Below, one piece after another: positions 33,505 to 43,077 of a DNA stretch of 64,000 nt. Position 1 is the stretch's first letter; each line of letters starts with the position of its first letter. The stretch covers positions 1 to 64,000 of the forward strand of contig NZ_KE384342.1 of NCBI RefSeq assembly GCF_000425265.1, in the 5' to 3' direction. The DNA comes from Maridesulfovibrio zosterae DSM 11974. GTDB taxonomy: Bacteria; Desulfobacterota; Desulfovibrionia; Desulfovibrionales; Desulfovibrionaceae. The position numbers and the translations under genes were made by a program. The notes beneath the pieces are model-generated. The model was not told the origin of the DNA and made no database searches. It was given only the letters and a program-made list of their open reading frames with translations.

Positions 33505-35231
33505 TGCTTGAGCTTAAATCATGCCTAAAAGTATATTCTAAGGATCAGGATAAAGCGGTTACTCCTGAAGAGACCGTAGCTAAGGTAAAAAAACTCTTAG
33601 ATGAAAAGTGCAACGGTGTTCTTAAGTGTACACGTAAGATTGATACCGGGCGTCTTGGAATACCCGTTTTTATAAGTGAGTGCGGAGATGTTGCCCGTGA
33701 AGTAATGCCTACGCGCAAGCAGATGGGGAAAGGAGCTTCCGTTGCTCAGGCTGAAGCTTCCGCGCTGATGGAACTTGTTGAGAGGTTCAGTTTTTTCAGC
33801 TTTTGGAATGCTCCTGAAAATTTTACTCTTGCCACATATAGTGAGGCCGAGGAGCTCTGGCCCGGTAAAGTTATTTCAATTGATAAGATTTTACAATCTG
33901 TAAGCGAGAAAATGGATCCCGGTAAGGCTCGGGTGCTTTTGGATCTGGTTCGCTGGCATTTTTACCCTGCTCTTAACGTTCATACTGGCGAAGAAGAGTA
34001 TGTACCCCTTGACTGGTTTAAAATACTCAATGAATTTAATGGATCATCTGCCGGTAATACCCCTGAAGAATCTGTTTTGCAGGGTGGGAGCGAACTTGTA
34101 GAGAGGCACGTTTGTGCTGTTATTGACCGTGAACGACCTGAAGTACCTGTAATTGATCCTGTGTCATGTGATGATCCCGTTTTGTCTGATCTCTGTAAGT
34201 GTTTCGATGAGAATGGCATAAAATACATTATTAATGATTTCTCGCTTGGTATGCCACTGCCTACTGTAGCGGTTACAGCCTGGGATCCGTCGACCTTTCC
34301 GGGGATGAGTGAGATTGTTTTTACCGCCGGAACATCTGCCTCTCCGCAAAAGGCTGCAATCAGAGCTTTTACTGAAGTGGCTCAACTTGCGGGAGATTTT
34401 GAGACTGGAAGAGTTTACGAAGCTTCAGGATTGCCTAAATTTACTGAAGTCGAACATTCCGAATGGCTTACTACTGGAAGCTGTGTAAAAATAGACAGCC
34501 TGCCTTCCGTTGAGCAGGATGATATTTTTGATGAGTTGAAGAAATTTGCAGCAGGACTTGAAGGGCAGGGCTATACTCTTTACTCTGTTGATATTACTCA
34601 TCCTGAGTTGGGAGTTCCTGCAAACTATAATTTTGTACCCGGATTTCAGTTTAGAGAAAGGACTTCGCATGCAAGTCTAGGACTTTTTGTCGGGCGTATT
34701 CTTTCCGAAAAAGTTGCTTTAGATATTGCTGGCGAAGGTCTTGATATTATCGCTGACATATACGACGATCCGTATTTCGTACCTTTCTTTGAAGGTATGC
34801 TGGCTCTTCGCGGCGGCGATACCTCCCGTGCAGTAGATATGTTTTCCATTGCGACAGAAGAACAGCCTGCTGATGAAGAGAAAGCCCTTTCTGCTTTTTA
34901 CACAGCTTACGCCATGTCACTGGAAGAGAGGTGGGCAGAGACTGTTCCATTTCTTGACCGTGCCATAGAGCTTGATAGCGAGGCAAAAGAATATTTCAAT
35001 CTTCGAGGAGTGGCTAAATTCAAATCCGGTGAATTTGCACAGGCTGCTGAAGACTTTAAAGAGGCTTTAGCTCTGGATAGTGGGTCTGCTTCAGATCTTG
35101 CAAATTTGGGACTGTGCTATAAGTTTATGGGTAATGATGAAGAAGCAATAGAATATCTTAGCACAGCTATGGAGCTTGATCCTTCACTGGAATATGCCCA
35201 GAATCATTTACAAGAACTGCTTGATAAGTAA
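33504..35231 (+). CDS. YcaO-TPR fusion protein
   Basis: A 575-residue protein. Residues 1-400 are a complete YcaO domain with motif 1 SALMELVER (E90, E93), motif 2 EESVLQGGSELVER (E197, E200) and an intact motif 3, RAFTEVAQ (E291, Q294), implying ATP binding. Residues from about 430 form three to four TPR units (AFYTAYAMSLEERWAETVPFLDRAIELD, EYFNLRGVAKFKSGEFAQAAEDF-type and DLANLGLCYKFMGNDEEAIEYL-type repeats) for protein binding. No precursor-peptide or TfuA gene is nearby. The gene is translationally coupled to the methyltransferase and followed by dsrC, which points to sulfur-linked protein modification (inference). Confidence 0.87.
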   Translation: MLELKSCLKVYSKDQDKAVTPEETVAKVKKLLDEKCNGVLKCTRKIDTGRLGIPVFISECGDVAREVMPTRKQMGKGASVAQAEASALMELVERFSFFSFWNAPENFTLATYSEAEELWPGKVISIDKILQSVSEKMDPGKARVLLDLVRWHFYPALNVHTGEEEYVPLDWFKILNEFNGSSAGNTPEESVLQGGSELVERHVCAVIDRERPEVPVIDPVSCDDPVLSDLCKCFDENGIKYIINDFSLGMPLPTVAVTAWDPSTFPGMSEIVFTAGTSASPQKAAIRAFTEVAQLAGDFETGRVYEASGLPKFTEVEHSEWLTTGSCVKIDSLPSVEQDDIFDELKKFAAGLEGQGYTLYSVDITHPELGVPANYNFVPGFQFRERTSHASLGLFVGRILSEKVALDIAGEGLDIIADIYDDPYFVPFFEGMLALRGGDTSRAVDMFSIATEEQPADEEKALSAFYTAYAMSLEERWAETVPFLDRAIELDSEAKEYFNLRGVAKFKSGEFAQAAEDFKEALALDSGSASDLANLGLCYKFMGNDEEAIEYLSTAMELDPSLEYAQNHLQELLDK

Positions 35232-35343
35232 TATGGGAGTTTATCCTGTTCTTTTTCATATCTGCATTGACAAGAAAGCAGTTTAAATATTATCAACTTA
35301 TTAACAAAACATGTAAGTGTTTTTGTTCTTTAAATTAGTCGTG

Positions 35344-35364
35344 AAACAGCGGATCGCTGTTTTT
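35344..35364 (+). terminator. hairpin between ycaO-TPR and dsrC
   Basis: AAACAGCG-GAT-CGCTGTTT then T2, inside the 198-bp gap. A second dyad GGTTC/GAACC follows at about 35374-35393. It likely uncouples high dsrC expression from the upstream pair, or attenuates read-through. A TTGACA at 35267-35272 lies before it. Confidence 0.55.
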
Positions 35365-35429
35365 GGATATGGCAGGTTCGACACTGTTAGAACCTCAATT
35401 GTTAAATATATATTACGAGGAGTAGTACA

Positions 35430-35747
35430 ATGGCTGTTATAGAATACGAAGGCAAAAGCTTTGATGTTGATGAAGATGGTTTCCTTCTTAAGTTTGATGA
35501 CTGGGCCCCTGAATGGGTTGACTATGTTAAAGAAGGCGAAGGCATCAAAGAACTGAATGAAGAGCACCAGAAAGTTATCGACTTTCTTCAGGACTACTAC
35601 AAAAAGAATGGTATCGCACCTATGGTCCGTATCCTTTCTAAAGTAACTGGTTACAAACTTAAACACATTTATGAACTGTTCCCTTCCGGTCCCGGTAAAG
35701 GAGCATGTAAAATGGCTGGTCTGCCTAAGCCTACTGGTTGCGTTTAG
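35430..35747 (+). CDS. dsrC: DsrC sulfur-carrier protein (dissimilatory sulfite reductase partner)
   Basis: A 105-residue DsrC. It accepts sulfur from DsrAB sulfite reductase as a trisulfide and passes it to the membrane, a central step of sulfate respiration. The flexible C-terminal arm GPGKGACKMAGLPKPTGCV has C93 and the penultimate C104, the pair needed for trisulfide chemistry and absent as a pair from TusE-type relatives. ELNEEHQKVIDFLQDYY and MVRILSKVTGYKLKHIYELFP are conserved family segments. GAGGAG precedes the ATG, and a strong terminator follows, so it is probably a separate, highly expressed unit. dsrAB are not in the window. Confidence 0.97.
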   Translation: MAVIEYEGKSFDVDEDGFLLKFDDWAPEWVDYVKEGEGIKELNEEHQKVIDFLQDYYKKNGIAPMVRILSKVTGYKLKHIYELFPSGPGKGACKMAGLPKPTGCV

Positions 35748-35772
35748 CTCCAGACTGCTTGCAGAATATTTA

Positions 35773-35801
35773 GGCGGGATCATCTCGGTCCCGCCTTTTT
35801 T
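35773..35801 (+). terminator. dsrC terminator
   Basis: GGCGGGA pairs with TCCCGCC over a 9-nt loop, followed by six T. Confidence 0.93.
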
Positions 35802-35917
35802 GTTTGCAGGTGCCTGATAAAGGTCCGGCTATTCTTTACTAATACAGATAAAAGTCAGTAGGCGAATCTTCATCAGGCGTCTGCAGTATTTGACATGTCA
35901 TCTTGACTGATGTTGAC

Positions 35918-35946
35918 TTGACCTGTTAATATTTTGATCTTAAATT
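35918..35946 (+). promoter_or_regulatory. possible rpmE promoter
   Basis: TTGACC (35918-35923), 17 bp, TAAATT (35941-35946), about 88 bp before the rpmE ATG. A second, poorer choice is TTGCAA/TATTGG about 20 bp downstream. Confidence 0.4.
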
Positions 35947-36033
35947 TAATATTAAGCCAGATATCGCTTGCAAATTATTATGCGTGGGGGTATTGGGCTT
36001 TGTTTCCAAGGATAACAAAGACAGGAGAAAGTC

Positions 36034-36264
36034 ATGAAAAAAGATATCCATCCTAAACTCCATAAGGCAACAGTCCGCTGTCACTGCGGTTATGAGTCTG
36101 AACTTTACTCAACTTTGGGTGAAGAGGTTAGTACTGAAATTTGTTCTAACTGCCATCCTTTCTACACAGGTAAGCAGCGCTTCGTTGATACCGCAGGTCG
36201 TATTGATCGCTTTAAGAAAAAATTCGGTAGCTTCGACGCAGCAGCCAAAGTTAAGGGCAACTAG
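36034..36264 (+). CDS. rpmE: ribosomal protein L31, zinc-binding form
   Basis: A 76-residue L31 of the large ribosomal subunit. RCHCG and [14 protein letters not shown] give the four-Cys zinc site of the C+ type; [14 protein letters not shown] is the conserved C-terminal block. AGGAGAAAG precedes the ATG. The zinc form is normally replaced by a Cys-free paralogue under zinc limitation; none is in this window. Confidence 0.97.
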   Translation: MKKDIHPKLHKATVRCHCGYESELYSTLGEEVSTEICSNCHPFYTGKQRFVDTAGRIDRFKKKFGSFDAAAKVKGN

Positions 36265-36291
36265 CTCATCTTTTGCGGTTTTGCCGCGTAG

Positions 36292-36334
36292 ACATGCCTC
36301 TGTCGTATTGTACGTCAGAGGCATGTTGCTTTTT
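36292..36334 (+). terminator. rpmE terminator
   Basis: ACATGCCTCTG pairs with CAGAGGCATGT around a 13-nt loop, then TTGCTTTTT. Confidence 0.8.
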
Positions 36335-36516
36335 AAATATTTCAATGTCCTGCATCCTAGCCGGGTGGGACGGTTTTAAATCCTCCCCTGCTGAGATTTG
36401 GGTAATTATTGTTCTGTTCGGCCTTGCCTGACTGCTTTAAGTGATTATCCTACCTGAGAATTAGTACAATATATTCTTAAAGAGCAAACTAGCTCTTTTC
36501 AAGCGAGGAAACGGAT

Positions 36517-37464
36517 TTGAAATCATCTATGCTTATGTCAGCCGCCAAAACCGTTGGCGGACAGGCTGTTATCGAAGGTGTTATGATGCGTGCAAAGGAC
36601 AATCTTGCCATTGCCGTACGTAAACCTGACGGTGAAATCACTGTCGAACTCCGTCCCTGGTTCTCTATGACCCCCCAGTTTATGAAAAAACCGTTTTTGC
36701 GAGGCTTTCCTATTTTTATGGAAACAATGGTAAACGGTGTTAAAGCTCTTAATTTTTCAGCAACACAGGCTCTTGATGAAGAGGAAGATGGTGAACTGAC
36801 AAGTTTTCATCTGATTTTGACAATGGTTGTTGCTCTTGGTGCGGCCCTTGGTCTTTTTGTTGTGCTGCCTCATTTCTTTTCTGTAGCAATGAAGTGGTGG
36901 GGATTTTCGGGTGATGTAGACGCCATCAGTTTTCATATATGGGACGGCTTTTTTAAAATGTTAATGTTCCTGGGTTATATCATAGCAATCTCTTTTGTTC
37001 CTGATATCAAACGGGTATTTCAGTACCATGGGGCTGAACATAAGGTTATCTGGGCTTATGAGAGCGGCGATGAACTTAAGGCATGTAAAATAAAGAAATT
37101 CAGCAGATTGCACCCAAGATGCGGAACAGCTTTTTTGCTTTTTGTTCTGGTGATCAGTATCTTGCTTTTTACCGTGCTGGTTCCACTTATTCTTTTAATC
37201 TGGTCGCCGGAAACATTTGTTTTAAAACATTTATATATAGTTGGTATCAAACTGCTTCTCATGGCACCTGTAAGTGCTGTCGCCTACGAAATGATCAAGG
37301 CTTCTGCTAAATATGAGAACAGCCCGATTTGCAAGACCATGTGTTTGCCGGGACTGGGAATGCAGCTTTTGACAACTCGTGAGCCGGATGAGGACCAGAT
37401 TGAGGTTGCTCTTGCAGCTCTTAATACTGCGGTCGCTGCTGATTATGATGGAGGAGAGTGTTAA
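36517..37464 (+). CDS. DUF1385 / YqhQ-like membrane protein
   Basis: A 315-residue protein of the DUF1385 family, often called a putative metal-dependent enzyme. Family hallmarks are [26 protein letters not shown] at the N-terminus, [15 protein letters not shown] with candidate metal-binding His, and [17 protein letters not shown]. Four to five membrane segments follow. The start is TTG at 36517 after GAGGAAACGG. Its stop overlaps the prfA ATG (TAATG). A place next to prfA/prmC is common for this family; its function is unknown. Confidence 0.87.
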   Translation: MKSSMLMSAAKTVGGQAVIEGVMMRAKDNLAIAVRKPDGEITVELRPWFSMTPQFMKKPFLRGFPIFMETMVNGVKALNFSATQALDEEEDGELTSFHLILTMVVALGAALGLFVVLPHFFSVAMKWWGFSGDVDAISFHIWDGFFKMLMFLGYIIAISFVPDIKRVFQYHGAEHKVIWAYESGDELKACKIKKFSRLHPRCGTAFLLFVLVISILLFTVLVPLILLIWSPETFVLKHLYIVGIKLLLMAPVSAVAYEMIKASAKYENSPICKTMCLPGLGMQLLTTREPDEDQIEVALAALNTAVAADYDGGEC

Positions 37465-38537
37465 TGTTTGCCAAACTTGAAGAAATAGAACGTTCTTTTA
37501 TGGATCTGGAGCAAGAGCTCTCAGATCCTGAAGTATATAATAATCAGGAAAGATATAAGAAAGTTACCATTGCTCATTCCGAGCTTGGTGAAGTTGTAAA
37601 TGCTTTTCGTGAATATAAACAACTCGCTGCCGACCTTGAGGATAACAAGGAAATGGCTAAGGATTCCGATCCCGAAATTCGGGAAATGGCAGAAATGGAA
37701 ATATCTGATATTAAAGATCGTCTTCCTAAGCTGGAAGAGGAACTTAAATTTCTTCTTTTGCCTAAGGATCCAATGGATGGGAAGAATATCATTCTTGAAG
37801 TCCGTGCCGGTACTGGTGGCGAGGAGGCAGCTCTTTTTGCTGCTGATCTTTTTCGCATGTATTCGCGCTATGCAGAGCAGAATGGCTGGAAGGTTGAGAT
37901 AATGAACTCAAACCCTACCGGAACTGGAGGGTTTAAAGAGATTATCGCAGCTATCAGTGGTCGGAATATCTTTTCCAAAATGAAATATGAATCAGGCACT
38001 CATAGAGTTCAGCGTGTTCCTGCAACTGAAACTCAGGGCCGTATTCATACATCTGCCGCCACTGTAGCAATTATGCCTGAAGCTGAAGAAGTCGACGTAC
38101 AGGTGCGGTCAGAAGATTTGCGAGTTGACGTTTTCCGTGCATCTGGTCCTGGTGGTCAGTCTGTTAACACAACTGACTCTGCTATCCGTATTACCCATAT
38201 TCCATCCGGGCTGGTTGTTATCTGCCAGGATGAAAAGTCACAGCACAAGAATAAAGCTAAAGCCATGAAGGTTCTCTGCTCGCGTCTTCTCCAGCAGGAG
38301 CAGAACAAGCAGCACGAAGAAATGGCTGAGCAGCGCCGTGCGCAGGTTGGTTCCGGGGACCGTTCTGAGAGAATTCGTACATACAATTTTCCGCAGGGAC
38401 GGGTTACCGATCACCGTATTAATCTGACTTTGTATAAGCTTGATTCCGTAATGGAAGGCGATATAGGAGAACTTGTAGATTCTCTGATCAGTCATTACCA
38501 GTCTGAAGCACTTAAGAAACAGGCTGAAGACGGCTAA
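37464..38537 (+). CDS. prfA: peptide chain release factor 1
   Basis: This 357-residue factor reads UAA and UAG and triggers peptide release. It has the stop-codon recognition region [19 protein letters not shown] (PAT tripeptide, the RF1 form) and the catalytic GGQ loop in [19 protein letters not shown]. The GGQ Gln is the substrate of PrmC, encoded 200 bp downstream. The ATG at 37464 follows GGAGAG; an alternative ATG 6 bp upstream is less well placed. Confidence 0.97.
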   Translation: MFAKLEEIERSFMDLEQELSDPEVYNNQERYKKVTIAHSELGEVVNAFREYKQLAADLEDNKEMAKDSDPEIREMAEMEISDIKDRLPKLEEELKFLLLPKDPMDGKNIILEVRAGTGGEEAALFAADLFRMYSRYAEQNGWKVEIMNSNPTGTGGFKEIIAAISGRNIFSKMKYESGTHRVQRVPATETQGRIHTSAATVAIMPEAEEVDVQVRSEDLRVDVFRASGPGGQSVNTTDSAIRITHIPSGLVVICQDEKSQHKNKAKAMKVLCSRLLQQEQNKQHEEMAEQRRAQVGSGDRSERIRTYNFPQGRVTDHRINLTLYKLDSVMEGDIGELVDSLISHYQSEALKKQAEDG

Positions 38538-38588
38538 ATGTTACCCGTCCAGCTTCATCAATTTTATAGCTGGCTGTAAAATAAAAAT

Positions 38589-38637
38589 AGTTGGTAGAGT
38601 CTGGCGTTTAACAGCTGGCTTTACCAACTTTTATTTT
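38589..38637 (+). terminator. probable prfA terminator
   Basis: AGTTGGTA (38589-38596) pairs with TACCAACT (38622-38629) with an imperfect upper stem, followed by TTTATTTT. Confidence 0.6.
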
Positions 38638-38737
38638 GGTAAATGTAGCGTTTAAAAAATAAAGCTCTTGAAGGTTTGTCTATCTTTCTTTGAGAGTTGC
38701 GTGAATTTGATGTCGGGTTCTACCGGGAGACTTTCGC

Positions 38738-39601
38738 ATGCAAAATCAAACATTAAAAGAAGTATTATCCAAGGCAACAGCTTTACTGGCTAATGCTGAA
38801 GTAGATTCTCCTGCTTTGTCAGCACAATTGCTTGCTGAGAAAGTTTTTGGATTGGACCGGTTAAAGCTTATCATGGAAATGAATAGTGTTGTTGATGTGA
38901 ATAAGGTTCGTGATTTTGAGTCTCTGATAAAACGCAGAGCCAGCGGAGAGCCTGCGGCTTATATTCTGGGTGTGAAAGAATTTTTTGGGCTGGAATTCCA
39001 AGTCGGCCCTGCAGTATTAATTCCAAGACCTGAGACCGAAGAGATAGTAGAGAAAGTTTTGGATCTTTTTGAAAAGAATGCAGAGTTTGTTTTCGCTGAT
39101 TTTGGAACGGGATCGGGTGTTTTAGCTGTTACTGTTGCCAAGATGTTTCCACGATCGCGTGGAATTGCGCTCGATTTGAGTCCTGAAGCCATTCGCGTAG
39201 CAAAGACGAACGCACAGCTCCATGGTGTTGCAGATCGTATTTTATTTGTACGGGCAAATTTTAATGAAGCTTTATTTTGTGATAGGAAGTTTGATCTTGT
39301 TCTGGCTAATCCTCCTTATCTTGGGACGGCTGAGCTTGATGAGATTAGTCACGAAGTTGCGAAATTTGAGCCGCTTTCTGCTTTGGTAAGCGGTGTTTCA
39401 GGAGATGAGGATATCAAAGGGAGCGTACCGCGTATATCTGCAGCCTTAAAAAATGGCGGGACAGTTTTTATGGAGATAGGGTATATGCAAGGTCGGATTG
39501 CAAAAGGAATATTTGAATCATGTGCGGAATTTTGTGGTAATACTGATGTTATTCCTGACGTATCAGGTCATGACCGAATAGTGATGGCAAAAAAGAAATA
39601 A
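38738..39601 (+). CDS. prmC: release factor glutamine methyltransferase
   Basis: This 287-residue enzyme methylates the GGQ glutamine of release factors. The N-terminal helical domain is followed by the SAM-binding core FADFGTGSGVLAVTVAK and the catalytic NPPYLG; the linker IPRPETEEIVEKVL is characteristic of HemK/PrmC. GGGAGA precedes the ATG. It lies 200 bp after its substrate gene prfA with a terminator between, so transcription may be partly separate. Confidence 0.96.
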   Translation: MQNQTLKEVLSKATALLANAEVDSPALSAQLLAEKVFGLDRLKLIMEMNSVVDVNKVRDFESLIKRRASGEPAAYILGVKEFFGLEFQVGPAVLIPRPETEEIVEKVLDLFEKNAEFVFADFGTGSGVLAVTVAKMFPRSRGIALDLSPEAIRVAKTNAQLHGVADRILFVRANFNEALFCDRKFDLVLANPPYLGTAELDEISHEVAKFEPLSALVSGVSGDEDIKGSVPRISAALKNGGTVFMEIGYMQGRIAKGIFESCAEFCGNTDVIPDVSGHDRIVMAKKK

Positions 39602-39776
39602 ATTTCGTGAGTTTTTGCAAAAAAACCACAATGTATGTTTAATCTTGTTGTAAAAAAACAAATAGTTATGTGTTGTTATAATAAATTTAATTCAAATACA
39701 CAATTAAAACAGTTGTTTACAGGTGTTGTTGTTTTTAGGCACACTTTTTGCTGTACTTTGAGCAAGAGGAGATAAT

Positions 39777-40703
39777 ATGCTACAAACAACTATCCATAAC
39801 ACAGTAAGATGCAAAGGAATCGGGCTTCACAGCGGTAAGCAGGTGGAGATTGTATTGCGTCCTGCTGCTGAAGATACAGGGATACTCTTTTCACTTCACA
39901 CAGGCTCCGGAAGTTCTTTTATTACTCCGAATCCGGATTTAGTAGTAGCTACAGGTCTTGCCACCACACTTGGGAATGGCCAAGATTCTGTTTCCACCGT
40001 TGAACATCTTCTTGCTGCTGTTCGTGGTATGGGAATTGATAATATTCATATTGAAGTACGAGGCAATGAACTTCCTATTATGGATGGTAGTGCCGGACCT
40101 TTCGTATACTTGCTCCGTCAAGCCGGAGTGAGAGATCTTTCCAGATCACGCAAAGTTTTAGCTGTTACCAAGTCTATTAATTTTGAGCAGGATGGAAAGT
40201 TTATTCGCGCTTATCCACATGATGGTTTTGCTGTGGATTACACTATCGATTTTAAACATCCTCAAATAGGTAGACAGACGCTATCTCTTGAAATAACACC
40301 TCAAATTTTTTCTGAAGAATTGGCTAAAGCAAGAACCTTTGGTTTTTTGAAAGAGGTTGAATACCTGCATGCTAACGGGCTGGCTCTTGGTGGATCACTT
40401 GATAATGCTGTTGTCCTCGATGATTACGGCATTCTTAATGATGGTGGTCTCCGCTATGCTGATGAGTTTGTCAGACATAAAATCCTTGATTTTGTAGGTG
40501 ATATGGCTGTTTTAGAAAAACCTTTACAGGGGCGCTTTGAGGTTTATGCTTCGGGGCATGCTTTGAATAATTCTTTCCTCAAGTATCTTAACGCTAATGC
40601 TGAAGATTATCTTGAAGAATATTCACTTGAGCCTTTGTACGAAAAGGTTGCAGAAAAAGGATACGCTACTGTGGCTCCAGATGCAGCTCTTTCACCGGCA
40701 TAG
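39777..40703 (+). CDS. lpxC: UDP-3-O-acyl-N-acetylglucosamine deacetylase
   Basis: This 308-residue zinc enzyme carries out the committed step of lipid A synthesis. It starts QTTIHNTVRCKGIGLHSGKQV. The zinc ligands are His in STVEHLLAAVRGMG and the HxxxD pair in FVRHKILDFVGD; PIMDGSAGPFV and ARTFGFLKEVE are also conserved. Its presence shows a Gram-negative envelope. AGAGGAG precedes the ATG; a 175-bp AT-rich gap upstream includes a TATAAT. Confidence 0.97.
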   Translation: MLQTTIHNTVRCKGIGLHSGKQVEIVLRPAAEDTGILFSLHTGSGSSFITPNPDLVVATGLATTLGNGQDSVSTVEHLLAAVRGMGIDNIHIEVRGNELPIMDGSAGPFVYLLRQAGVRDLSRSRKVLAVTKSINFEQDGKFIRAYPHDGFAVDYTIDFKHPQIGRQTLSLEITPQIFSEELAKARTFGFLKEVEYLHANGLALGGSLDNAVVLDDYGILNDGGLRYADEFVRHKILDFVGDMAVLEKPLQGRFEVYASGHALNNSFLKYLNANAEDYLEEYSLEPLYEKVAEKGYATVAPDAALSPA

Positions 40704-40725
40704 CAACTCTTCTTTTAGATTTTGT

Positions 40726-40753
40726 AAGCCCGCTAATTTAGCGGGCTTTTTTT
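40726..40753 (+). terminator. lpxC terminator
   Basis: AAGCCCGCTA pairs with TAGCGGGCTT over a 3-nt loop, followed by T7. Confidence 0.92.
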
Positions 40754-40932
40754 ATGTCAAATTCTGAATCTAAATTTGAGTGTTACTTGACTCTGTTTGA
40801 AGCAAGGGTAACTATCATCATTAATTAGGAATGCATGGTTTTATTTGACAAGTTCAGCTAATTTATTGCTTAGATTGTGCTTTCAAAATATAGTCTTCTA
40901 TCGGTGTCTGACATATATTCAAGGAGTCCTTA

Positions 40933-43065
40933 ATGTTCCGGTCAATCAGTACTAGAATTTCATCTATAGTTGCTATTGTGGTTGCTGTTGCAACTCTTAC
41001 TACTCTGGTCTTCACCAGCACTACGGTCGAAGAGGATATGACCAATGCGCAGGGACGAACTGCGCGAAATACTATCAGAATGGCACTCCTTTCTTTACAA
41101 GAAGGAAAGCAGGCTATTGAGCGCTATCGCAATCATGCTTATAAAGAGCGGAAGCAATCGATTAAGGATTCTCTGGATATTTTTTCAGCACAACTTGATT
41201 CCTGCTATGAGCTGTATAAGTCGGGAAAATTAAGTGAGGCAGATGCTAAGGGGGCAGCATATAATCTAGCACGCAAAACCAGATATTTTAATAATGATTA
41301 TTTTTTTATTTACGATGATAAACTAACTTCTCTCGCACATCCCGATAGATCAATTGAAGGGCGCAATGTATTACACACACAGGATAAACATAATTATGCT
41401 TTTGGTCCTGATATGATCAGAAAGGCAACTCTTGAAGGCGGAGGATATTTGGAGTTGTGGTGGACAAGGCTTGGTGAGAACAATCCAATTCCAAAAATTT
41501 TATATGTTAAAAGTTTTCCACATTGGAACTGGATACTAGGGACCGGTGCATATGTTGATGACATTGAGGCTTCCGTTGAAAGGCAGAAAGATGGGCTTAT
41601 TAATGATATGCGCAAAGGTTTTTCACAGATTAGACTTTCTGAAACAGGTAGACTTTTTATTTTTGACAACGAAAAGAATGTGCTCGTTGCTCCACTTGGA
41701 TCAGGTCCTGGTTTTGGCGAGAGTATAAATCTTGATACTGGAAAAACACTTATTCATGATTTGAAGGAAGTAGGTAAGCTTGAAAATTGGAAGCTCAACT
41801 ACCGTATACTACAGCAAGACGGTGTTGAGGTAGAACGTCAGGCTTTTGTCAGATATTTTGCTCCTCTTGGTTGGTATGTTGCTTCAACAGTGCCATTAGA
41901 CGAGATTTCTGCTCCTGTTGTTGATCTTATTTTTAAACAGGGATTGATAAGTGTTATTATTCTGCTCTTTACAATTGGTTTAATTTACTATGCGGTCCGT
42001 CGTATCTGCTTGCCGATTCGCAGCGTTTCTAAGGCAGCTTTTCATGTCTCTAATGGTGATTTAAAAGAGGCTAAGGCTGTATTTTATCAAGCTACAGATA
42101 AAGGACATTTAAAGTATGTAGTTGATTCGTTTGGTACTGATGATGAGAGTAACTTTGACGAGGTTGACCAGCTTGTTAAGTCTATACATACAATGTTGCA
42201 GACTCTTAATTCGTTAGTAAGTGGGGTTCAGGCATCTGGTGATCAGGTTACCGGAGCTACTTTAAAGCTTGGTGCGGCGATCAATCAGTTGGAAATTGCA
42301 GTTGAGAATCAGGCTACAGCAACTCAAGAATTGGGAAGTACTTCTCGCGAAATTTCAGCTACCTCACAAGAATTGGCTCGGACAATGAATGAGTCGACCA
42401 AAGTTGCGGTTTCTACAGGCGACCTCGCTGCACAGGGAATGCGCAATTTAAATGTTATGAGCCAAACTATAGATACGATGAGAGATGCTTCCGGTGGAAT
42501 TTTTTCAAAGCTTTCTGTTATTAATTCTAAAGCAGCCAATATCAGCACCGTTGTTACTTCAATTTCTAAAATTTCAGAGCAGATTAATCTTCTTTCGCTT
42601 AATGCTGCAATCGAAGCTGAAAAGGCAGGAGAGTTTGGTCAGGGGTTTTCTGTTGTTGCCAGAGAAATCAGAAAACTTGCAGATCAGACAGCTATGTCTA
42701 CTCTTGATATCGAAAAGATTGTGGCTGAGATGCTTTCTGCCGTTTCATCCGGTGTTATGGAGATGGATAAATTTAGGCAGCAGGTTGAAAGCGGGGTTAG
42801 CAATGTTGCAGCCCTTGGTACAGGTATTTCTGGTGTTGTAAATCAGGTCCAGTCGTTAACTCCGCAGTTTGAGGCTGTTAATGAAGGGATGCAAAACCAA
42901 AGTGAAGGGGCTGCACAGATTAGTAAGGCTATGATTCAGCTTAGCGAGACATCTATTCAGACCAAAGATGCACTTACTGAATTTGTATCCATCACGGAAT
43001 ACCTTTCAAATTCTGTTTCCAGTCTTGAAGAGGAAGTTGCCGTTTTTAAAGTTGAAAAAGAGTAA
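40933..43065 (+). CDS. methyl-accepting chemotaxis protein with Cache sensor
   Basis: A 710-residue transducer. A transmembrane segment (about 11-31) leads to a periplasmic sensor of about 300 residues with Cache features (FIYDDKLTSLAHPD, VKSFPHWNWILGTGAYVDDI). A second span (about 338-358) is followed by a HAMP region. The cytoplasmic signalling hairpin tip is near 549-600: EQINLLSLNAAIEAEKAGEFGQGF, then VVAREIRKLADQTA, diverging slightly from the enteric pattern but keeping the CheA/CheW contact core. No C-terminal CheR-binding pentapeptide. AAGGAG precedes the ATG. The ligand is unknown, possibly a small carboxylate as for many Cache domains. Confidence 0.95.
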   Translation: MFRSISTRISSIVAIVVAVATLTTLVFTSTTVEEDMTNAQGRTARNTIRMALLSLQEGKQAIERYRNHAYKERKQSIKDSLDIFSAQLDSCYELYKSGKLSEADAKGAAYNLARKTRYFNNDYFFIYDDKLTSLAHPDRSIEGRNVLHTQDKHNYAFGPDMIRKATLEGGGYLELWWTRLGENNPIPKILYVKSFPHWNWILGTGAYVDDIEASVERQKDGLINDMRKGFSQIRLSETGRLFIFDNEKNVLVAPLGSGPGFGESINLDTGKTLIHDLKEVGKLENWKLNYRILQQDGVEVERQAFVRYFAPLGWYVASTVPLDEISAPVVDLIFKQGLISVIILLFTIGLIYYAVRRICLPIRSVSKAAFHVSNGDLKEAKAVFYQATDKGHLKYVVDSFGTDDESNFDEVDQLVKSIHTMLQTLNSLVSGVQASGDQVTGATLKLGAAINQLEIAVENQATATQELGSTSREISATSQELARTMNESTKVAVSTGDLAAQGMRNLNVMSQTIDTMRDASGGIFSKLSVINSKAANISTVVTSISKISEQINLLSLNAAIEAEKAGEFGQGFSVVAREIRKLADQTAMSTLDIEKIVAEMLSAVSSGVMEMDKFRQQVESGVSNVAALGTGISGVVNQVQSLTPQFEAVNEGMQNQSEGAAQISKAMIQLSETSIQTKDALTEFVSITEYLSNSVSSLEEEVAVFKVEKE

Positions 43066-43077
43066 CTGAAAATATTA

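Noticed and set aside
36034-36264. Zinc-responsive (Zur) control of rpmE
   Set aside because: L31 here is the zinc-containing form, and I could not find a convincing Zur palindrome upstream.
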